Positions 27,001-40,244 are shown, counted from the stretch's first letter. The stretch: DNA of 64,000 bases from Meandrina meandrites (GCA_963693305.1 OY855906.1:1154501-1218500), one strand, 5' to 3'. Notes: a model not told the origin generated them from the sequence alone. A program made the numbers and translations.

Positions 27001-30000
27001 TTACACTACAAATAGTGTTTGAAGAAATCAAAATTGATTAAGAAATTACGAAAATAAGAAAGAAACATACTCTTTCATCCTGTTCTTACTCTACAAAAAG
27101 TGTTTGATGTTACAATGATTATATGGAGATCACATTTGAGGTCTCGCGTCTCAAAATCACGCAAAATAAAGTCAATAAAGTGGTGAAATCACGAATATCG
27201 GTTATTAATTCAAGCTCTTCACGTGTCACGCAAAACCTTCTGGTCACGGGTCACGAAGAATAAATTTATTAAATTCACATTTCACGGAAAATAAAATCAG
27301 CTAATCACGTGTCACGAGAATACCCCTGTACGATCCTCAATAAACAGTCTGTGTGACAATGTGACTTTGACGGTGTTGCAAATTAAAACTACATAAATCA
27401 AAGTACTATTTTTTATTTTTATATTAAAAAACCTTTTTCTGTTGTTCTGTAAGCCTGCCAAAGATGGTGGCACAGATGATGAAGAAGATGAAGATGCAAA
27501 AGGAAAAATAAAACCAAACTCTGGCAATGGAGCTGATCTTCCAAACTATAAGTGGATACAAGTGAGTTTTAGCACAATAAACTCACTTGTAAGATTCACT
27601 CAGGAATTTCTTGATTTAGTGTACAGTTACCTAACTATGGGTTGTACTTAAGTCTGTGTTGTAAAATCTAATACTTAAATGAAATGAGATTTATATTGAT
27701 TGTGTCATTTTGACAGCGTCCATATTCAAAACCATTGTCAAAATGAAGGGAGCAATATTATTTTTGGAATGGCCCTATTTGCCTTGTAATCAGTGACCTC
27801 ATTTGATTACCATTATATAACTGAAATCTGGAAAGCCTGCTAAAAGTTGGGTGAATCTGCAGTTGAACTGATATTGAAGCAACATTGAAAGTAACTTCAT
27901 ATAAATTACTCAAGACAGAATCAAGTGATTACTTGGAGCTGTGGGAGAATATGTCCTGTGCAGATGCAAGCTTTGTCAAAAGGGGCAGGTCATGTGATAG
28001 TAAAAACTTAACTCACTGTTGATTTTTAATTTTTTTTTTATTTCAGTCATTGTCGGAAGTGGAGGTGAGAAGTTTGATTAATTGGTAGCACATACATGTA
28101 ATACAATCCATGTTTGGATTTCACTTGTTTGTAAAAAGGATTTAAGGGGATATTATTACTGGAGAATGTGTAGAGTATTTGTTTATAAGTAAGCATTGCG
28201 GCCATCTCTTGTACATCTTGACAAAAGTCTAACTGCTGCGCACATGGACAAAAAGGTAAACATGCAAATGCAGAGAAAGAGAGAGCGCTTAAAAATATAT
28301 CTAAGAGTGTGAAATACCAGTGTATGACTGGTATTTAATTTTGTTACTAGTTATGATTTTCAGTCAGTGTTGAATGATGTAAACAGTGTAATTATTGAGC
28401 TCCTTCGACTATTTTATGTAGAGGAAGTGATGATCATGAAGCTGATAAGATCTGACAGTGCTGACTGATTAAAAGATTTCACTTAAGAGACAGTTCATCA
28501 GTTATCTACAGGTGTAATTCACTGGGTTTTTTTTATCCTTTGTGATTTGTATTTTAGGTTAGGATTCCTCTAAATGTTAGTTTTAAAGTGAAAGGTCGAG
28601 ATGTAGTGGTGGATATACAACAAAGTGTAAGTATTTTTTATTGTTATTGTTATGGTTGCCATTAACTATACGAGTGGGGATAAATTTAAGAAAAATAATA
28701 AATACTATTCCTTCAAGTGGTGAGTAGCCTCTCAATTCTCAACACCTTTTTTCCAAGGGAAATGGAAATTGGGTTGAGAAATTGTAAAATTACTAAACAG
28801 TATTTGACTTTTTGGTTTGGGTTATCAGTAAGTTTGGGAAATCGGCATTCCATGGTCAATGTCGTGAGGAAAAAGGAATTGCTATTCATGAGCAGCGTTT
28901 ACAGTATGAGTTAAAAGGATCAACAGAATTTTTATCATTTTCAGTTATTCCTTTCCAGAGATCATTAAAATGATCTTCTCATTATTTTGTTTGTTTTTGT
29001 ATGAAAAAAAGAAACGTTTTCTTTCAGTAATGCTAGTTTTCTCTTTCTTTCTTTGTTTGTTTGTAGCATTTAAAGGTTGGTTTGAAAGGACATCCTCCCA
29101 TTATTGATGGAGACCTTCCTAAGAAGGTAACAGAACTTCTGTTTTTGTTTTTGAATCCCTTTAATCTCAAGAGTGTTCTAGAAGAAAGAATTGTTGGCAA
29201 ACTCAGGACATTGACTTTTTTTTAACTTTTTCATCAGGTAAAACTCGAGGAGTGCTCGTGGGTGTTGCAGGATCAGAAAGATGTTGTTGTCTCACTAGAA
29301 AAAGTATGTGTATGCTGTTTTATCTTTTGTGTGCGTGTGTATAAAGGTAAAGCTTAACAAAGAGAATTATTGGCATTAATATTATGGAGTTTATATGGAG
29401 GAGACAGCAACATACTTATCAGACTAGGAGATTTAAGTTAGAGCACTGCCAGGGTTTGTACCAGTCATGGAAAACCTGGAAAGTTGTGGAATTTTAGAAT
29501 ATCATTTTCCAGGCCTGGGAAGTCATGGAATTTAAGTGTGGGCCATGGAAAGTCATGGAAAATGTTGTCAGTTGAAACCTACAATAAATAAATTAGTTTT
29601 TTTTTCGCAAAGAAAATGGTAGCGAAGATGATTTCCAAGAAAATGGTCAAATTTAGCTTATGGAAAACTTTGAAAAGTCATGGAAAAGTTCATGGAAAGT
29701 CGTGGAATTTCAAAAGTCCAAGAGTATGGGCTCTGGTTGTGGTCTTGGGCAAGATGTTTACTCTCACAGTGTATGAATGGATGCTGGTCACAGGGTTCGT
29801 ACAGTCTAGAAAAGCCCTTGAATTTTAGGGGGAGTCCTTGAAAAGTCCTTGAATTCCATTTTTCCTTGAAAAGTCCTTAAATTTCTGTGTAAGTCCTTGA
29901 AAAGTCCTTGAATTTTCTTCAGCTTTAAAATAATGTAGTGGGGTCGAAAGCAAATTGCTTTGCATATACTTTGGTATTCTTTTCCTGTGTAAAGCAACCT

Positions 30001-32354
30001 TAAACACTTAAAACCTTAGGGTAAAAGCCGCAAGTAAGGAGAAAGACAAGTGAACTGAAAAATGTAGAGAAGGAGATGAAGCAAGCACTTGAAGCCGTAG
30101 AAACCTGTTAGCTTGGACTGGGAATGTGCATTTATATACCATCACTGAATTTACATTCCTGGTTTGTGGTCCTTGAAAATTCAATTTGGTCCTTGAAAGT
30201 CCTGGAAAAATGGTTGTGATTTTTGTACAAACCCTGCGATTATTACAGAAACATGACAAAAAGCAAACCAGGACAAGCTTTCATGGAGTGGGTTAATTTG
30301 GTGTGGCTTAAAACGTACATTTTTTACTACTCTGTTGTTAAAATTGGCATGATGTTGTTATATGTGTGTTTCATGACAGGTTAATAAGATGGAGTGGTGG
30401 TCCAAGTTGTTAACGACAGATCCAGAGATCAACACTAAAAAGGTTCAACCAGAGAATTCTAAGGTTAGGAATGTTGCTGCCAGGACTTTCATTCTACTGT
30501 GATTTATATATCAATCACACCTGGTGTACTACAAATTAACTTGAGTACCCTTGTAGAGGTGTGGTGGCCTGAAAATTAGCGTACTAAATAGTTTGACAAA
30601 AACGTTAGATATTAGTACCAAGAAGCCATATCAAAATCAAAATCCTTAAATCCTTTTAGAAGATTTTTGCCACTAATATTTAACATTTTTGTCAAACTTT
30701 ATTTATACAACCAAGTGCCACATACATGTAGTTTCCCTCACAGCCGTTAACGTTTTTTTGGGATGTCATGCAATGCTCCCCCTAAAGAATCTTTTGAGGA
30801 AGTGCTGTGTTACATCCCAAAAAAAGGCTGTGGAGGAGACCAAGTGCCATGCAGCGTTTGAAGATTCACCTTTGATCACTGCTAATTAGTGTGCTTGACT
30901 CAAGATCTAACAGATCGGGTTTCCATAGCCAATGCATTATTCTCGCTCTCCCTCTTCACCAGTGGTAGCGCCGATTTTAGGGCTTTTTTTGAGTTTTCGA
31001 TTGGCCATAGAAAATCGAGGATTCAACCAAATTCAATTTTTTTTTTGCAGTATTAGTTTGAATGATGTGTAGATTAATTTTAGTGAAAAAAAAAATTGGG
31101 GTTAGGTACACTTTAATCGCTGCATGCTGCAGGAGATCATCCCTGGCTTGCGCCAGTAGGCTCAAGTGCAGATTTAACCATTTTTTCTACCTGATAAAGA
31201 AGTTATCCATTGTAATATATTATTTTGATAACCTTAATGTACTTTTGTCTTTTCCAATAGCTTGGTGATTTAGATGAGGAGACACGAGGGATGGTAGAAA
31301 AAATGATGTTTGACCAAAGACAAAAAGCTGTGAGTATCATCGATCATCATATCAGACAAAATTATTTTTTGGCTTTTTGTTGAGACCATGACAGTTATAC
31401 ATACCATTAATGAATTATTAAAATACGTTACGCAGGCGCAGTGGCATAATGATTAGCACGCTGGACTCTGGATCGAGTGGTCTGGGTTCAAGCCTTAGTA
31501 GACAGGGTCATTGTGTTGTGTTCTTGGGCAAGACACTTTACTCTCATAGTGCCTCTCTCCACCCAGGTGTATAAATTGGTGCCGGCGAATTTACTGCTGG
31601 GGGTAGCCCTGCGATGGACTAGCATCCCATCCACGGGGGAGTAGAAATACTCCTGGTCGCTTCATGCTATAGAAACAGGGACAAGCTCTGACCTGACAGG
31701 CCAATGGGCTTGAACGCAGACTTTACCCTTAAAATAAGTGATAAAAAAACACGACAACAAATATTAAAAATTATTTTTAATCTTAATGTTAGAACTAAAA
31801 GGATTAAAAGGAGGATTGCGATTTTGCTTCGTGGACAATTTTATCATACTCTCTTTTCCTTGTAGATGGGATTACCCACCTCTGAAGAACAGAAAAAGCA
31901 AGATGTCCTCAAAAAGTGAGTTGATTTCTTACATATACACCACTGTAGAAGCATGCTGAAGTGTTTAAGGTCTAATGCAGTTAGGAAAATAGGACGCTGT
32001 GAGCAGATTGTCAACATGGAAAATATTTCCACCACCCACTTAACTTAAGGTATACAACAGTTTCATTTGCCATTTTGTGAATAGGTGGTCACAGATTAGG
32101 CAAGCCTGAAGGGATTAAAGTGTTAACTCTTAGTCTCTCCACAGACCTTCTATTTTACCTTAAGTTCGTCAAGAGCACACAAGCAAACTACAAACTGCGG
32201 GTGAATTGAACACAAGGGGGTGGCCGCTCATAAAGCCCTTGGTCTGTGGAGAGAATATGTTTACTCGAGTAGTACAATGATTTGATTTTTGTTTTTAACC
32301 AGGTTTATGGAGCAGCATCCCGAGATGGACTTCTCGAAAGCCAAGTTTTCTTGA
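24039..32354 (+). CDS. nudc: Nuclear migration protein NudC (12 coding exons)
   Basis: Coding exons: 24039-24116, 25097-25219, 26507-26716, 27454-27561, 28047-28064, 28558-28626, 29067-29126, 29238-29303, 30380-30463, 31261-31329, 31866-31915, 32303-32354. All have AG/GT borders and the frame holds throughout, giving 328 residues (human NUDC has 331). The N-terminus has [16 protein letters not shown] and [12 protein letters not shown] (NudC N-terminal domain). A charged K/E coiled segment follows (exon 3), then an acidic stretch and [12 protein letters not shown] opening the CS (p23-like) domain (exons 4-9). The C-terminus has [20 protein letters not shown] and [16 protein letters not shown]. 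NudC is an HSP90 co-chaperone that stabilises LIS1/dynein components and acts in nuclear migration and mitosis. Introns carry several MITEs and a SINE. Confidence 0.97.
24542..24768. mobile_element. PIF/Harbinger-like MITE in nudC intron 1
   Basis: 227 bp with terminal inverted repeats starting AGCCTGGTTCTCATATGCCG and ending in the complement, flanked by TAA on both sides (24539-24541 and 24769-24771). A 3-bp TWA duplication is the Harbinger signature. Confidence 0.75.
24901..25054. mobile_element. Foldback MITE in nudC intron 1
   Basis: Arms of about 60 bp (ATCTGTATTCTCAG...GACTGGAACTAGC on the left, its diverged complement on the right) around a short AT-rich loop. It ends about 40 bp before exon 2. 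The target duplication is unclear. Confidence 0.65.
26877..27338. mobile_element. MITE in nudC intron 3
   Basis: The ends read GAGGGTCGTACAGGGG and CCCCTGTACGATCCTC, flanked by AATAAA on both sides (26871-26876 and 27339-27344). The interior is made of repeated ATCACG/GTCACG words in both orientations. Non-coding. Confidence 0.7.
28047..28064 (+). other. nudc: 18-nt microexon of nudC
   Basis: Six codons (SLSEVE) between TTTCAG and GTGAGA. They are needed to continue the CS domain, corresponding to the conserved TLSELD stretch in vertebrate NudC. Phase 0 on both sides. Confidence 0.85.
29791..30236. mobile_element. hAT-like MITE in nudC intron 8
   Basis: The left end is CAGGGTTCGTACAG and the right end TTGTACAAACCCTG. 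The interior repeats CCTTGAAAAGTCCTTGAA-type words. A related stretch with CATGGAAAGTCATGGAA words begins at 29450 with CAGGGTTTGTACCAG and may be a second, truncated copy. No clear target duplication. Confidence 0.55.
31430..31740 (+). mobile_element. tRNA-derived SINE in nudC intron 10
   Basis: The head looks like a tRNA gene, with an A-box-like TGGCATAATGATTAGCACG and a B-box-like CTGGGTTCAAGCC. The body contains TTGGGCAAGACACTTTACTC, a central motif shared by several animal SINE families, and GGGGGTAGCCCTGCGATGGA. A partial copy of its 3' half occurs at 34066-34240. Confidence 0.7.
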
Positions 32355-33009
32355 ATGGAACTGAGCTTGACAAACAAGAAATCGAATAAAGTCACGAGTA
32401 CAGTGCTTCAAATTAAATATCAAATGAGGACACTTAACATTGTATTCACATTAAAAACATTATAGTGTGCTTTTTCTCATTTTACGAAGGACCTAGTGCT
32501 TGAATAGAATTGCTAGCTTTCTAGAGGACTTTGTGTGGTCAGCATTAATTTTCTGTTTTTGCCCTAAAGCGTAAACTTGTATAAATAGCACTGGAGTAGA
32601 AAGAAGTAAAGTTGAAGATAGCTGAACTTAAATCTATTCATGCTGGCCAACCTGTTAAATAAAAGTCGTTTAGATCAGCCTAGAAGCAGGTGTTGATCCA
32701 GAAAACTCAGAAAGGGGAGCAGCCTCGCCTGAAACCCACAGCACAATCCTGATTGTACAATACCACTTGAAAGACGGTTGGTTGGTGTTAATTAAAAAAC
32801 AAAACAACAAATTCAAGAAAAAGGAAAGCAGCGGCCCGTTCGCTCCTTTGCTCCCTGTTAATCCGCCCATGTTAAAGTCCGTTCTATGTCCTTAACATGT
32901 AAAGAAGCTTCCCTTATGCGACATATGCGTGTTGCATACGATAAAAACTGAAGAAAGACTGTGAGAACCATCACCAGTTCGACCCAACACAGCAAACGTT
33001 TGCAGCCCT
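32355..33009 (+). other. nudC 3' flank with poly(A) signals
   Basis: AATAAA at 32385-32390, about 30 nt after the stop, and again at 32658-32663, mark possible 3' ends. The remainder has no recognisable feature. Confidence 0.5.
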
Positions 33010-33815
33010 AGAACTACAGTGAAACCTCTCCTTTGGAACTCCACTATAATACGGACTCCTCCCTACAACAGACAGTTTACTTTGGTCCACAAGAGACTAA
33101 AATTCATATAAACTCTACCTCTCTAATACGGACACCTCTATTTTGGACAGCTCACTTAGTCCACAAGAGACAAAAATTCACATAAACTCTACCTCTGTAA
33201 TACAGACACATCCCTATCATGGACAGTTCACCTGGTCCAAAAGAGACTAAAATTCATATAAACTCTACCTCTGTAATACAGACACATCCATACAACAGAC
33301 AATTCATTTGGTCCACAAGAGACTAAAATCATATATTAAACTCTACCTCATTAATACAGACTCCTTCCTACAACAGACGGTTCATTTGGACCACAAGAGA
33401 CTAACATCATATATTAAACTCTACCTCATTAATACAGACTCCTTCCTACAACAGACGGTTCATTTGGTCCACAAGAGACTAAAATCATATATTAAACTCT
33501 ACCTCATTAATACAGACTCCTTCCTACAACAGACGGTTCATTTGGTCCACAAGAGACTAAAATCATATATTAAACTCTACCTCATTAATACAGACTCCTT
33601 CCTACAACAGACGGTTCATTTGGTCCACAAGAGACTAAAATCATATATTAAACTCTACCTCATTAATACAGACTCCTTCCTACAACAGACGGTTCATTTG
33701 GTCCACAAGAGACTAAAATCATATATTAAACTCTACCTCATTAATACAGACTCCTTCCTACAACAGACGGTTCATTTGGTCCACAAGAGACTAAAATCAT
33801 ATAAACTCTACCTCT
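33010..33815. repeat. 78-bp minisatellite, with degenerate leader units
   Basis: From about 33305 to 33800 seven near-identical 78-bp units run in tandem (marks: GGTCCACAAGAGACTAAAAT, AACTCTACCTCATTAATACA, CTACAACAGACGGTTCATTT). Before them, 33010-33300 holds older, diverged units with AATACGGACACCTC words. 78 is divisible by three, so a 169-codon repeat ORF stays open; it is not a gene. Confidence 0.95.
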
Positions 33816-34065
33816 AGCAAGTCCTTAACAAAAAAAAGTGCATTGGGAACCAAGTAAGTAGTTTGTCTTGGATTTGCTTCACAAATTCGAACACTACAAT
33901 TTTACCCTCGATTTCTCCGAATCCGAGTTCTCAAACTAATTTTTGTTTACTGTGTCGTTTTATCGTGATGCTTGTGATTATTGAAGGCGAGGTCAAGACA
34001 TGGGGGGGGGGGGGGGGGGGGGGAATAAATTTTCTTCCGTGCGCTATTCGCAGGACTCCTTATCG

Positions 34066-34240
34066 ACGCCACGGGTGTACAAATGGGTACCGGCGAATTT
34101 ACTCTCGGGGGTAGCCCTCCGATGACTAGCATCCCATCCATTGGAGGGGGGGGGGGAGGGAGTAGAAATACTCCTTGTCACTTAATGCTACGGAAACCGG
34201 TATAAGCTCCAGCGGTATGGGCCACTCGGGTTGTCGCAGA
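34066..34240 (+). mobile_element. Truncated SINE 3' half
   Basis: Matches the second half of the SINE at 31430-31740 (ATTTACTCTCGGGGGTAGCC, ACTAGCATCCCATCCA, GAGTAGAAATACTCC), with a G-run insertion at 34146-34156. Confidence 0.65.
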
Positions 34241-34525
34241 GCGAGTGTTCGTTCTGGTAGATCTGATATGAAGGAGTATTGTGCGATGGTCACAGGGTAC
34301 CTATCGCTAGAAAATCACTGGTGCGCCCCTTTGCATGGTCACAGGGCAGATCATTCTGGTCCTTTCCTTGAGATGTGTTTCGAATCTTCAGATAAAAAGA
34401 TAGATTTACATACACCCTTGCAGACTGATCCAATCCCAAACCACAGAAAACTCAACTAATATTTGGATATAAATGGCGGCCTTTAATTATATAAGAGTTA
34501 CCTGGTTAAAACCCACGCAAACTCC

Positions 34526-34935
34526 AGGGGCACCCAACAGACCGTTTCGGTGAATATCTGTTAATTCGAAAGACCTATAATCGCCTACGATTTTCGGATA
34601 AAAGAGTGATGAAAAACAGGTGATTTCTTTAGCTCAAACTTTCGTGACATGGGGAAAGCAATGCCTGTTGTTTTCGAAGAGAGAAAAATGTCCTTTTTTT
34701 GGTACGAAAAAAGGCCAGCTACGATTTTCGAGAAGGCAACAGTGGCTCGTAAATTAGGTTAAAATATTTCGTTCCCTAAAATTTTCTGAAGTTTGAATGT
34801 CCAGCTAGCGTATCCGAAAAGATACACTTTTCTTAGCGTTTAAAAATAAGGCTTTTAGTCGGCACAAAAAAGACACTAATAACGTAAAAACGGTGTTCCG
34901 ACACCAAGAGTAAAATTTTCTCGTTGGGTGCCCCT
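34526..34935. mobile_element. MITE with AGGGGCACCCAAC ends, short copy
   Basis: The left end is AGGGGCACCCAACAG and the right end is CGTTGGGTGCCCCT. AAACTC occurs one base outside each end. It is the same family as 49882-50685. The interior carries several ATTTTCGG words. Confidence 0.75.
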
Positions 34936-35716
34936 GAAACTCGCCATGCATCACCCTGATGCAAGTGCATTATATATTTGCGCCTCGTGTGGTTTTCCGT
35001 CGCTTCAAGCGTTCACCAATCGATGAAATCGATGCCAACGAACCATTGATAATTGACGTGTTGATAGCTTAAAAAAAATCGTGCTTTCTCGCGACATTTG
35101 TCAAATACTCATTATTCAATGAAAAAAAAAATCTTCCCGAAATATTCAAATTGAACGAAAGGCATTTATCGCAGCTGAAATGAATTTTAATCACGTACAT
35201 AAAGAAGTCTCGAAGGACACGCTGAGCATTTCGGTGTTGGTCACAGTTGTGTGCGAACCTTAGTTTTCATCCATGTGCTCCGTCTTCGGGTAAGTCCACG
35301 TTTTTTATCTTGCCTCTGTTGTTCGATCGGTTCGTCTAGTTGTTATAGTTTACAGCTTTTCGTTCGTTTAGTCTTCGTTTCAGTTTTGGCGATTTAACGG
35401 TGCACCCGGCGAGCCATTCTGAGAAAGTGAATGTTGGGCGTGCTGACATGCATAAATAAATCGTTGTTCAAGATGTCCGTTAAAGTACTGATTCAAAAAA
35501 TCCACCAAACAAGTTTTTTCTTCTTCTTTCGTTTTGCCAAGCACGGAACAGCGGTTAGAATGTTTAATCCGACAGCAACTAAATTTTATAGTTTGCAATT
35601 TGTAACTTATAATTAACTGCAACGTTAGGAAAGCTGCCATTTACATTTTCTCTCGCCTAAAAGATCACTTACAAATTACAGAGTTGGAGATAATCATTTT
35701 CTTATCACTTTTACCC

Positions 35717-35756
35717 TTGATGAAGGCTGTAGTTTCAGCCGAAACGTTAGGATATT
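35717..35756 (+). ncRNA. Hammerhead-like motif, degenerate
   Basis: TGATGAAGGCTGTAGTTTCA GCCGAAACGTT has the layout of a type-I hammerhead core: a GATGA block, a stem II of GGCTG/CAGCC, then GAAAC. The position expected to be C before TGATGA is T, so an active ribozyme is unlikely. Such cores occur in Penelope-like elements and retrozymes. This is an inference from motif layout only. Confidence 0.25.
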
Positions 35757-38385
35757 TAATTTGTTTTTCAACATCTCTGGACATTTTTCAAACCATCGCA
35801 ACATTTTCAACATTTTAATCTACATATAGTTGTTAAAAAGTTTTAGGAACACGCCATGCCAGTACAAGTACTTTCCAAAACTTTTACATGGTTTATTTCC
35901 TAAGCTGACTTGAAAACATCCAGCGAAGATGTTGCAATCAGCTGACGCAAGCTTGGTTTATATTTTCTTGATAGATACCTTAATTCGGTTGACGCTGGAC
36001 AGCAAAACAAACAATACCCTACAACATCTCGTTTGGTTGAATTACAGGTAACTTTGTGCTGTTTATTCAGTCATCGTTGTTTGATAACACTTAACTGTTC
36101 AGGGCTAGTGACGGGTGAACCGAGGCACTTACCTCGGTGAAAAATCTTCAAATCTTTGATTTGTTTCTTGTTCCTGTTGGAGGCTATTTCTAATATTGTC
36201 AAAATGGCATTTTTGGGCTTCCATGTTTTGAAATTTGAATCTCTAGCGGCTCGCATAATCAGTTTAATATCGGCTACCTGCATGCTGCTAATGTAACCAA
36301 GAAAAAAGCCCGTTATAAGTAAACTTTAGAATTTTGAGAGGCCAACAAAACTACCTTCCCTCACGTTCGCATATTGCTGTAGTTTATGTATGATATGACT
36401 ACCAAAGTTATTGACCCGATGACAAGGCTACTAAATTGTGAACTTTTTTCTTGCTCTTTTCCCAACACGAGCAGAGGTGTGTCCAAAGGAATTCAGTGCA
36501 ACCATTTTGCAGTGGTCTTGTTCAGCTTTGGTACCAATTATTCCCATTTAAAGATAGTGCGACGTTGTTTTCCCATCATGGCCGGCCTCAGTCTGGAAAG
36601 TTGCTGAAAACATCTCCAATTACAGATAAGTCAAACAAAGTTTCGCCAGAATTGCTCACTATATAATAATATTTTACGCATTACTTTTTCTTTGCTGCTT
36701 GTAATTTTGTTGCAGAACTTACGGTTGTGTTTAAAATATGATAAAGTTAAGTCCATTATTAGCGTGAATTTTGTTTTGTCCATCTGTGGTTTGGACCACA
36801 GAGCCCAGATGTCTAGCACACGCTAAACTTGTGTTTGGGAGTACTTGCTTGAAATTTTTATTGCAGTGATTAGAAACATCATAATATAATTTATAATTTT
36901 CTAATATTACCTGAAAGGAAGTAAAACACGACACAGTATTCTCACTGGCGTATGTTTGTTCCATTGTGTTCCAGGAATGTTTGTTGGACATGATACCGTG
37001 CATCTATTCTGGAACTCGGCGATAGAAGCAAATTAATTATGGTCCGATTTGATGCCAGGGCACCTTGTTTACAAGAGGTAATAATTTCTGATTGGTTCAA
37101 ACGCGATTTTCTGTGGGTACTTAAACTGGGCGATTTCAAGAACTTTTAGTAACGCGTTAGCTTAATTAATGTCTCTCTTTTTCAGGTTGAATGCAAGACT
37201 GCATTTTAGATCACAAGGTGTAGCTCTTGGACTTTGGTGCAGGACAGCTGCTGAAACATCTTATTTCAGGTAATTCTACGTATTCGATCTAAGTTTTTTC
37301 TTCTGTCATTCACTTTTTATTTTAATTGTGTAAGAATGATCAAAATCTTGTGTCTCGTTACTTACAACATTTATTCGTTATCAACTGTGTCATAATGAAA
37401 ATCGTCGTCGAAGAGTCTCGTCTTGACATACCACCAATTTATCACAAGTTACATTTTAGAAAAAGAAGCGACAATCAGTTATGAGAATTTACATTTCGAA
37501 TCTAGGACTAAAATGATTTACATCAAGTTCACTATTTTTCTGTGATTAACCCGAACATGTCAAATGTCGTATTTTAAATTATTGTGTAGTTCACCAGAAC
37601 CAAACTTGTTCGTGAAAGAGCTTAAATTTTAGCTTAATTTTGTTTCCTTATTTCCCTCGAGGTTGAACACAGATGTGTTGAAAGAAAGTGCGGCCATGTT
37701 GGATTGCAGTGTGTAGCTCTTGGACTCTGACCCAAGTTGACTTTTACAAGTCATCTTTTTCAGATAAGTTCATCAGTTTTCTAATCATTCTTCTATTGTT
37801 CACAGTGATTTAACGGTTTCAATCCAAATTTCATCAAAAACTCATTTCTCTTGTCATATTGGCAAATTGTCAAAATGGCTTTTAAAAATCGTTAATTTAA
37901 GGGTACTTTCTACGCGTATTTCAAAATTCTCGTAACTAGCATCGAGAGAAATGTAATACGGATCCTTTTTATTTGAATCCGGAACTTAAACTAAGAATAA
38001 GGTTACTCCATACCTTCGTAGGTAAACATATGCTAAAAGATATTTTCAGTCAATTTAAACTTTGAATATTTGATCGAACGTTCAATACTGAATAAACTAA
38101 TCTTCAAACACACGCGACCTATGAAAAGCAACATATTTTGATAACCTGATAACTAAAGTTAATAACCCAAAAATGTGTGCATGCCCCAGTGAACTGACAA
38201 CAAACCCAAGCCACGCGAGTGCCATTTTGAAAAAACAGCATCCAGTTTCTCTCCTGGCTTTTCTTGTTCGTCTTTTTCTATCACTTTATCCTCAGCTTCA
38301 GGCAGGCGCACGGTAGCAAAACAGAATCGAGTTCCCGTGTCGCTAAGCTTTCCACCATTTCTGAACACACCCACGAGACCGGCTA

Positions 38386-38770
38386 CTAACAGCATTGGAA
38401 CTTGGGGAATGAAACTGGTAGACAAGGAGGGACAAAGAAGCTATTCACACAAGACTTCACCCTTACATCATCAACAGGGATGGCGTCGGCTGACATTCCA
38501 AAAGCAAGATGCCCACAGGCAAGAAACCCAACAACAGGAGAACGAAACGGCAATGGACCGGACCTCTGAGAAAACAACTCAGAAAAATCCACCAATCACC
38601 TCCGACTATCGTGCTGCATGTTATGACGTATAATCGATCTTCCTCATCGCCTAACGAAGACTAGCAGTAACCAGTTGAAACTTCGCGATCAACATCCCAA
38701 GTGACTAAACCGCGAAATAGAAGATTATACCTTATTGTCATTGTACTTTACAAACACGAATAACAATAAA
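38386..38770 (+). other. Possible terminal exon A, related to 42880-43045
   Basis: AACAACAGGAGAACGAAACG...CAATGGACCGGACCTCTGA here resembles AACACAAGGAAAGACAAATC...CATTGGTCCGGACTCCTGA at 42920-42966. Both are followed by an AATAAA signal (38767; about 43041). Read with the modules above, this suggests two tandem paralogous transcription units. Weakly supported. Confidence 0.3.
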
Positions 38771-40244
38771 ATATATCACAAACTCCGTGTTGTTTCTGGA
38801 GGGAATGCCTCGACTTTAATTTTAGATTGCTTACAATATTTTGGGTCTACTTGAGTTCGGTATTCTGTGGCTAGCCTGATGATGCGACTGAAAATCGTTT
38901 ACTATAAACCAGTAAACAATTTATCAGTGATCGCAGTCAAATAAATATGACGTCAAATATTGTTGCCATGGCAACGTCCAAAAGGCCAAAGGTGCTCTCT
39001 TTTTGCCTTTTGACGTTTATAACTTTTAAGTTATTGACAGTCGCAGAAGTTTTTTTGTAAATTTCAGACTGTCAGGTTTTTTCATGCCTTATCTTTGCAA
39101 TCAACGAAACAGGATTTCTGCAAACTTTTACTGTAAAAAAAAGAATTAATGTAGGTGAAAAAATTTGTAAATGGCAATGACGAAAAAATTTCCAAAAATG
39201 TTTCGTAAATGCTGTTAAGATAAAAATGTATTAAAATCCAGAATCCTTGAACGAGTAGTTTTGAAGTTCTTTCAATGGGTACCTAAAGCCGTGGGCTCGT
39301 ACAACTTGGAAAGAGGTTTTGGCTGGAAACGAAGGGAGACTCGTAAGCGGTTTAAAAAGAGTTATGAAATGAACTCGTACTGAAGAAACGAGTTGAAAAT
39401 ATCCTGACATGCAGAATTATCAACATGTTTTTCATTTAGCGGCCTCTAAGCTAAAGATAACCAGATAACGAGATTTATATAATTCCAGTAAAAATTTTAG
39501 GAAATCAAAAGAATCTGGCCTGACAACACCTTTTGTGTGCATGGGCTTTCCAGCAGCTGCACTTGAATTATTTTCATATTTTCTATTGCCAATTGATCAA
39601 TGATCGGTAAGTAAGTGGGTGGGAGTGAATTATAAGCGGGATCTAATTAAGATATGTAGCTTCGACCAATTTTCGTGATATTTAGCCCAAATAAACATTT
39701 TCATAAATATATTTGAAAATTACATTTTTCAAATTCTGCATACAATATACTATCAATTAATATGAGGTTAAGTACGCGTTCGATTTTTTTTTTCAAAAAT
39801 ACGATGGTATTGGAGTAACCTTAACATAGATTTCTTTATTTTCACAGTCAACACGAAACTGGCAAATATTTTCGCATGATCAGCAAAATATCATCCTATT
39901 CGTACGTCCTATTGATCAGTAAATAACAACTAAAATTCTTCGTTTCCAGAACGTTCGACTGAACATCGAATAAAAAAAATCCGCGTTTATAATATTCCCT
40001 CCATTTTTTTATTTTGAATGCAGATATATTGAAGGAAAGTACAGCCATTTTGGATTGCACTGATTGGCTCTTGGACTCTGGCGCAAGTTGATATTGGAAA
40101 CACATATCGCGTATTTAAAGTAAGTTCATCAAAGTTATTTTGTTGTTTTGTTCTGTTGTTTAACATAAAACGTTTCACTCTAAAAGTGACCAGAAACTAA
40201 TATTTCCTTACCATATCGAAATATACATATAAACAAGTATTAAA

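Noticed and set aside
33308..33817. 169-codon repeat ORF
   Set aside because: Artefact of the 78-bp (26-codon) tandem repeat.
38870..38905. Second hammerhead candidate (CCTGATGATGCGACTGAAAA)
   Set aside because: No stem II can form between TGATGA and GAAA, so the match is only to short core words.
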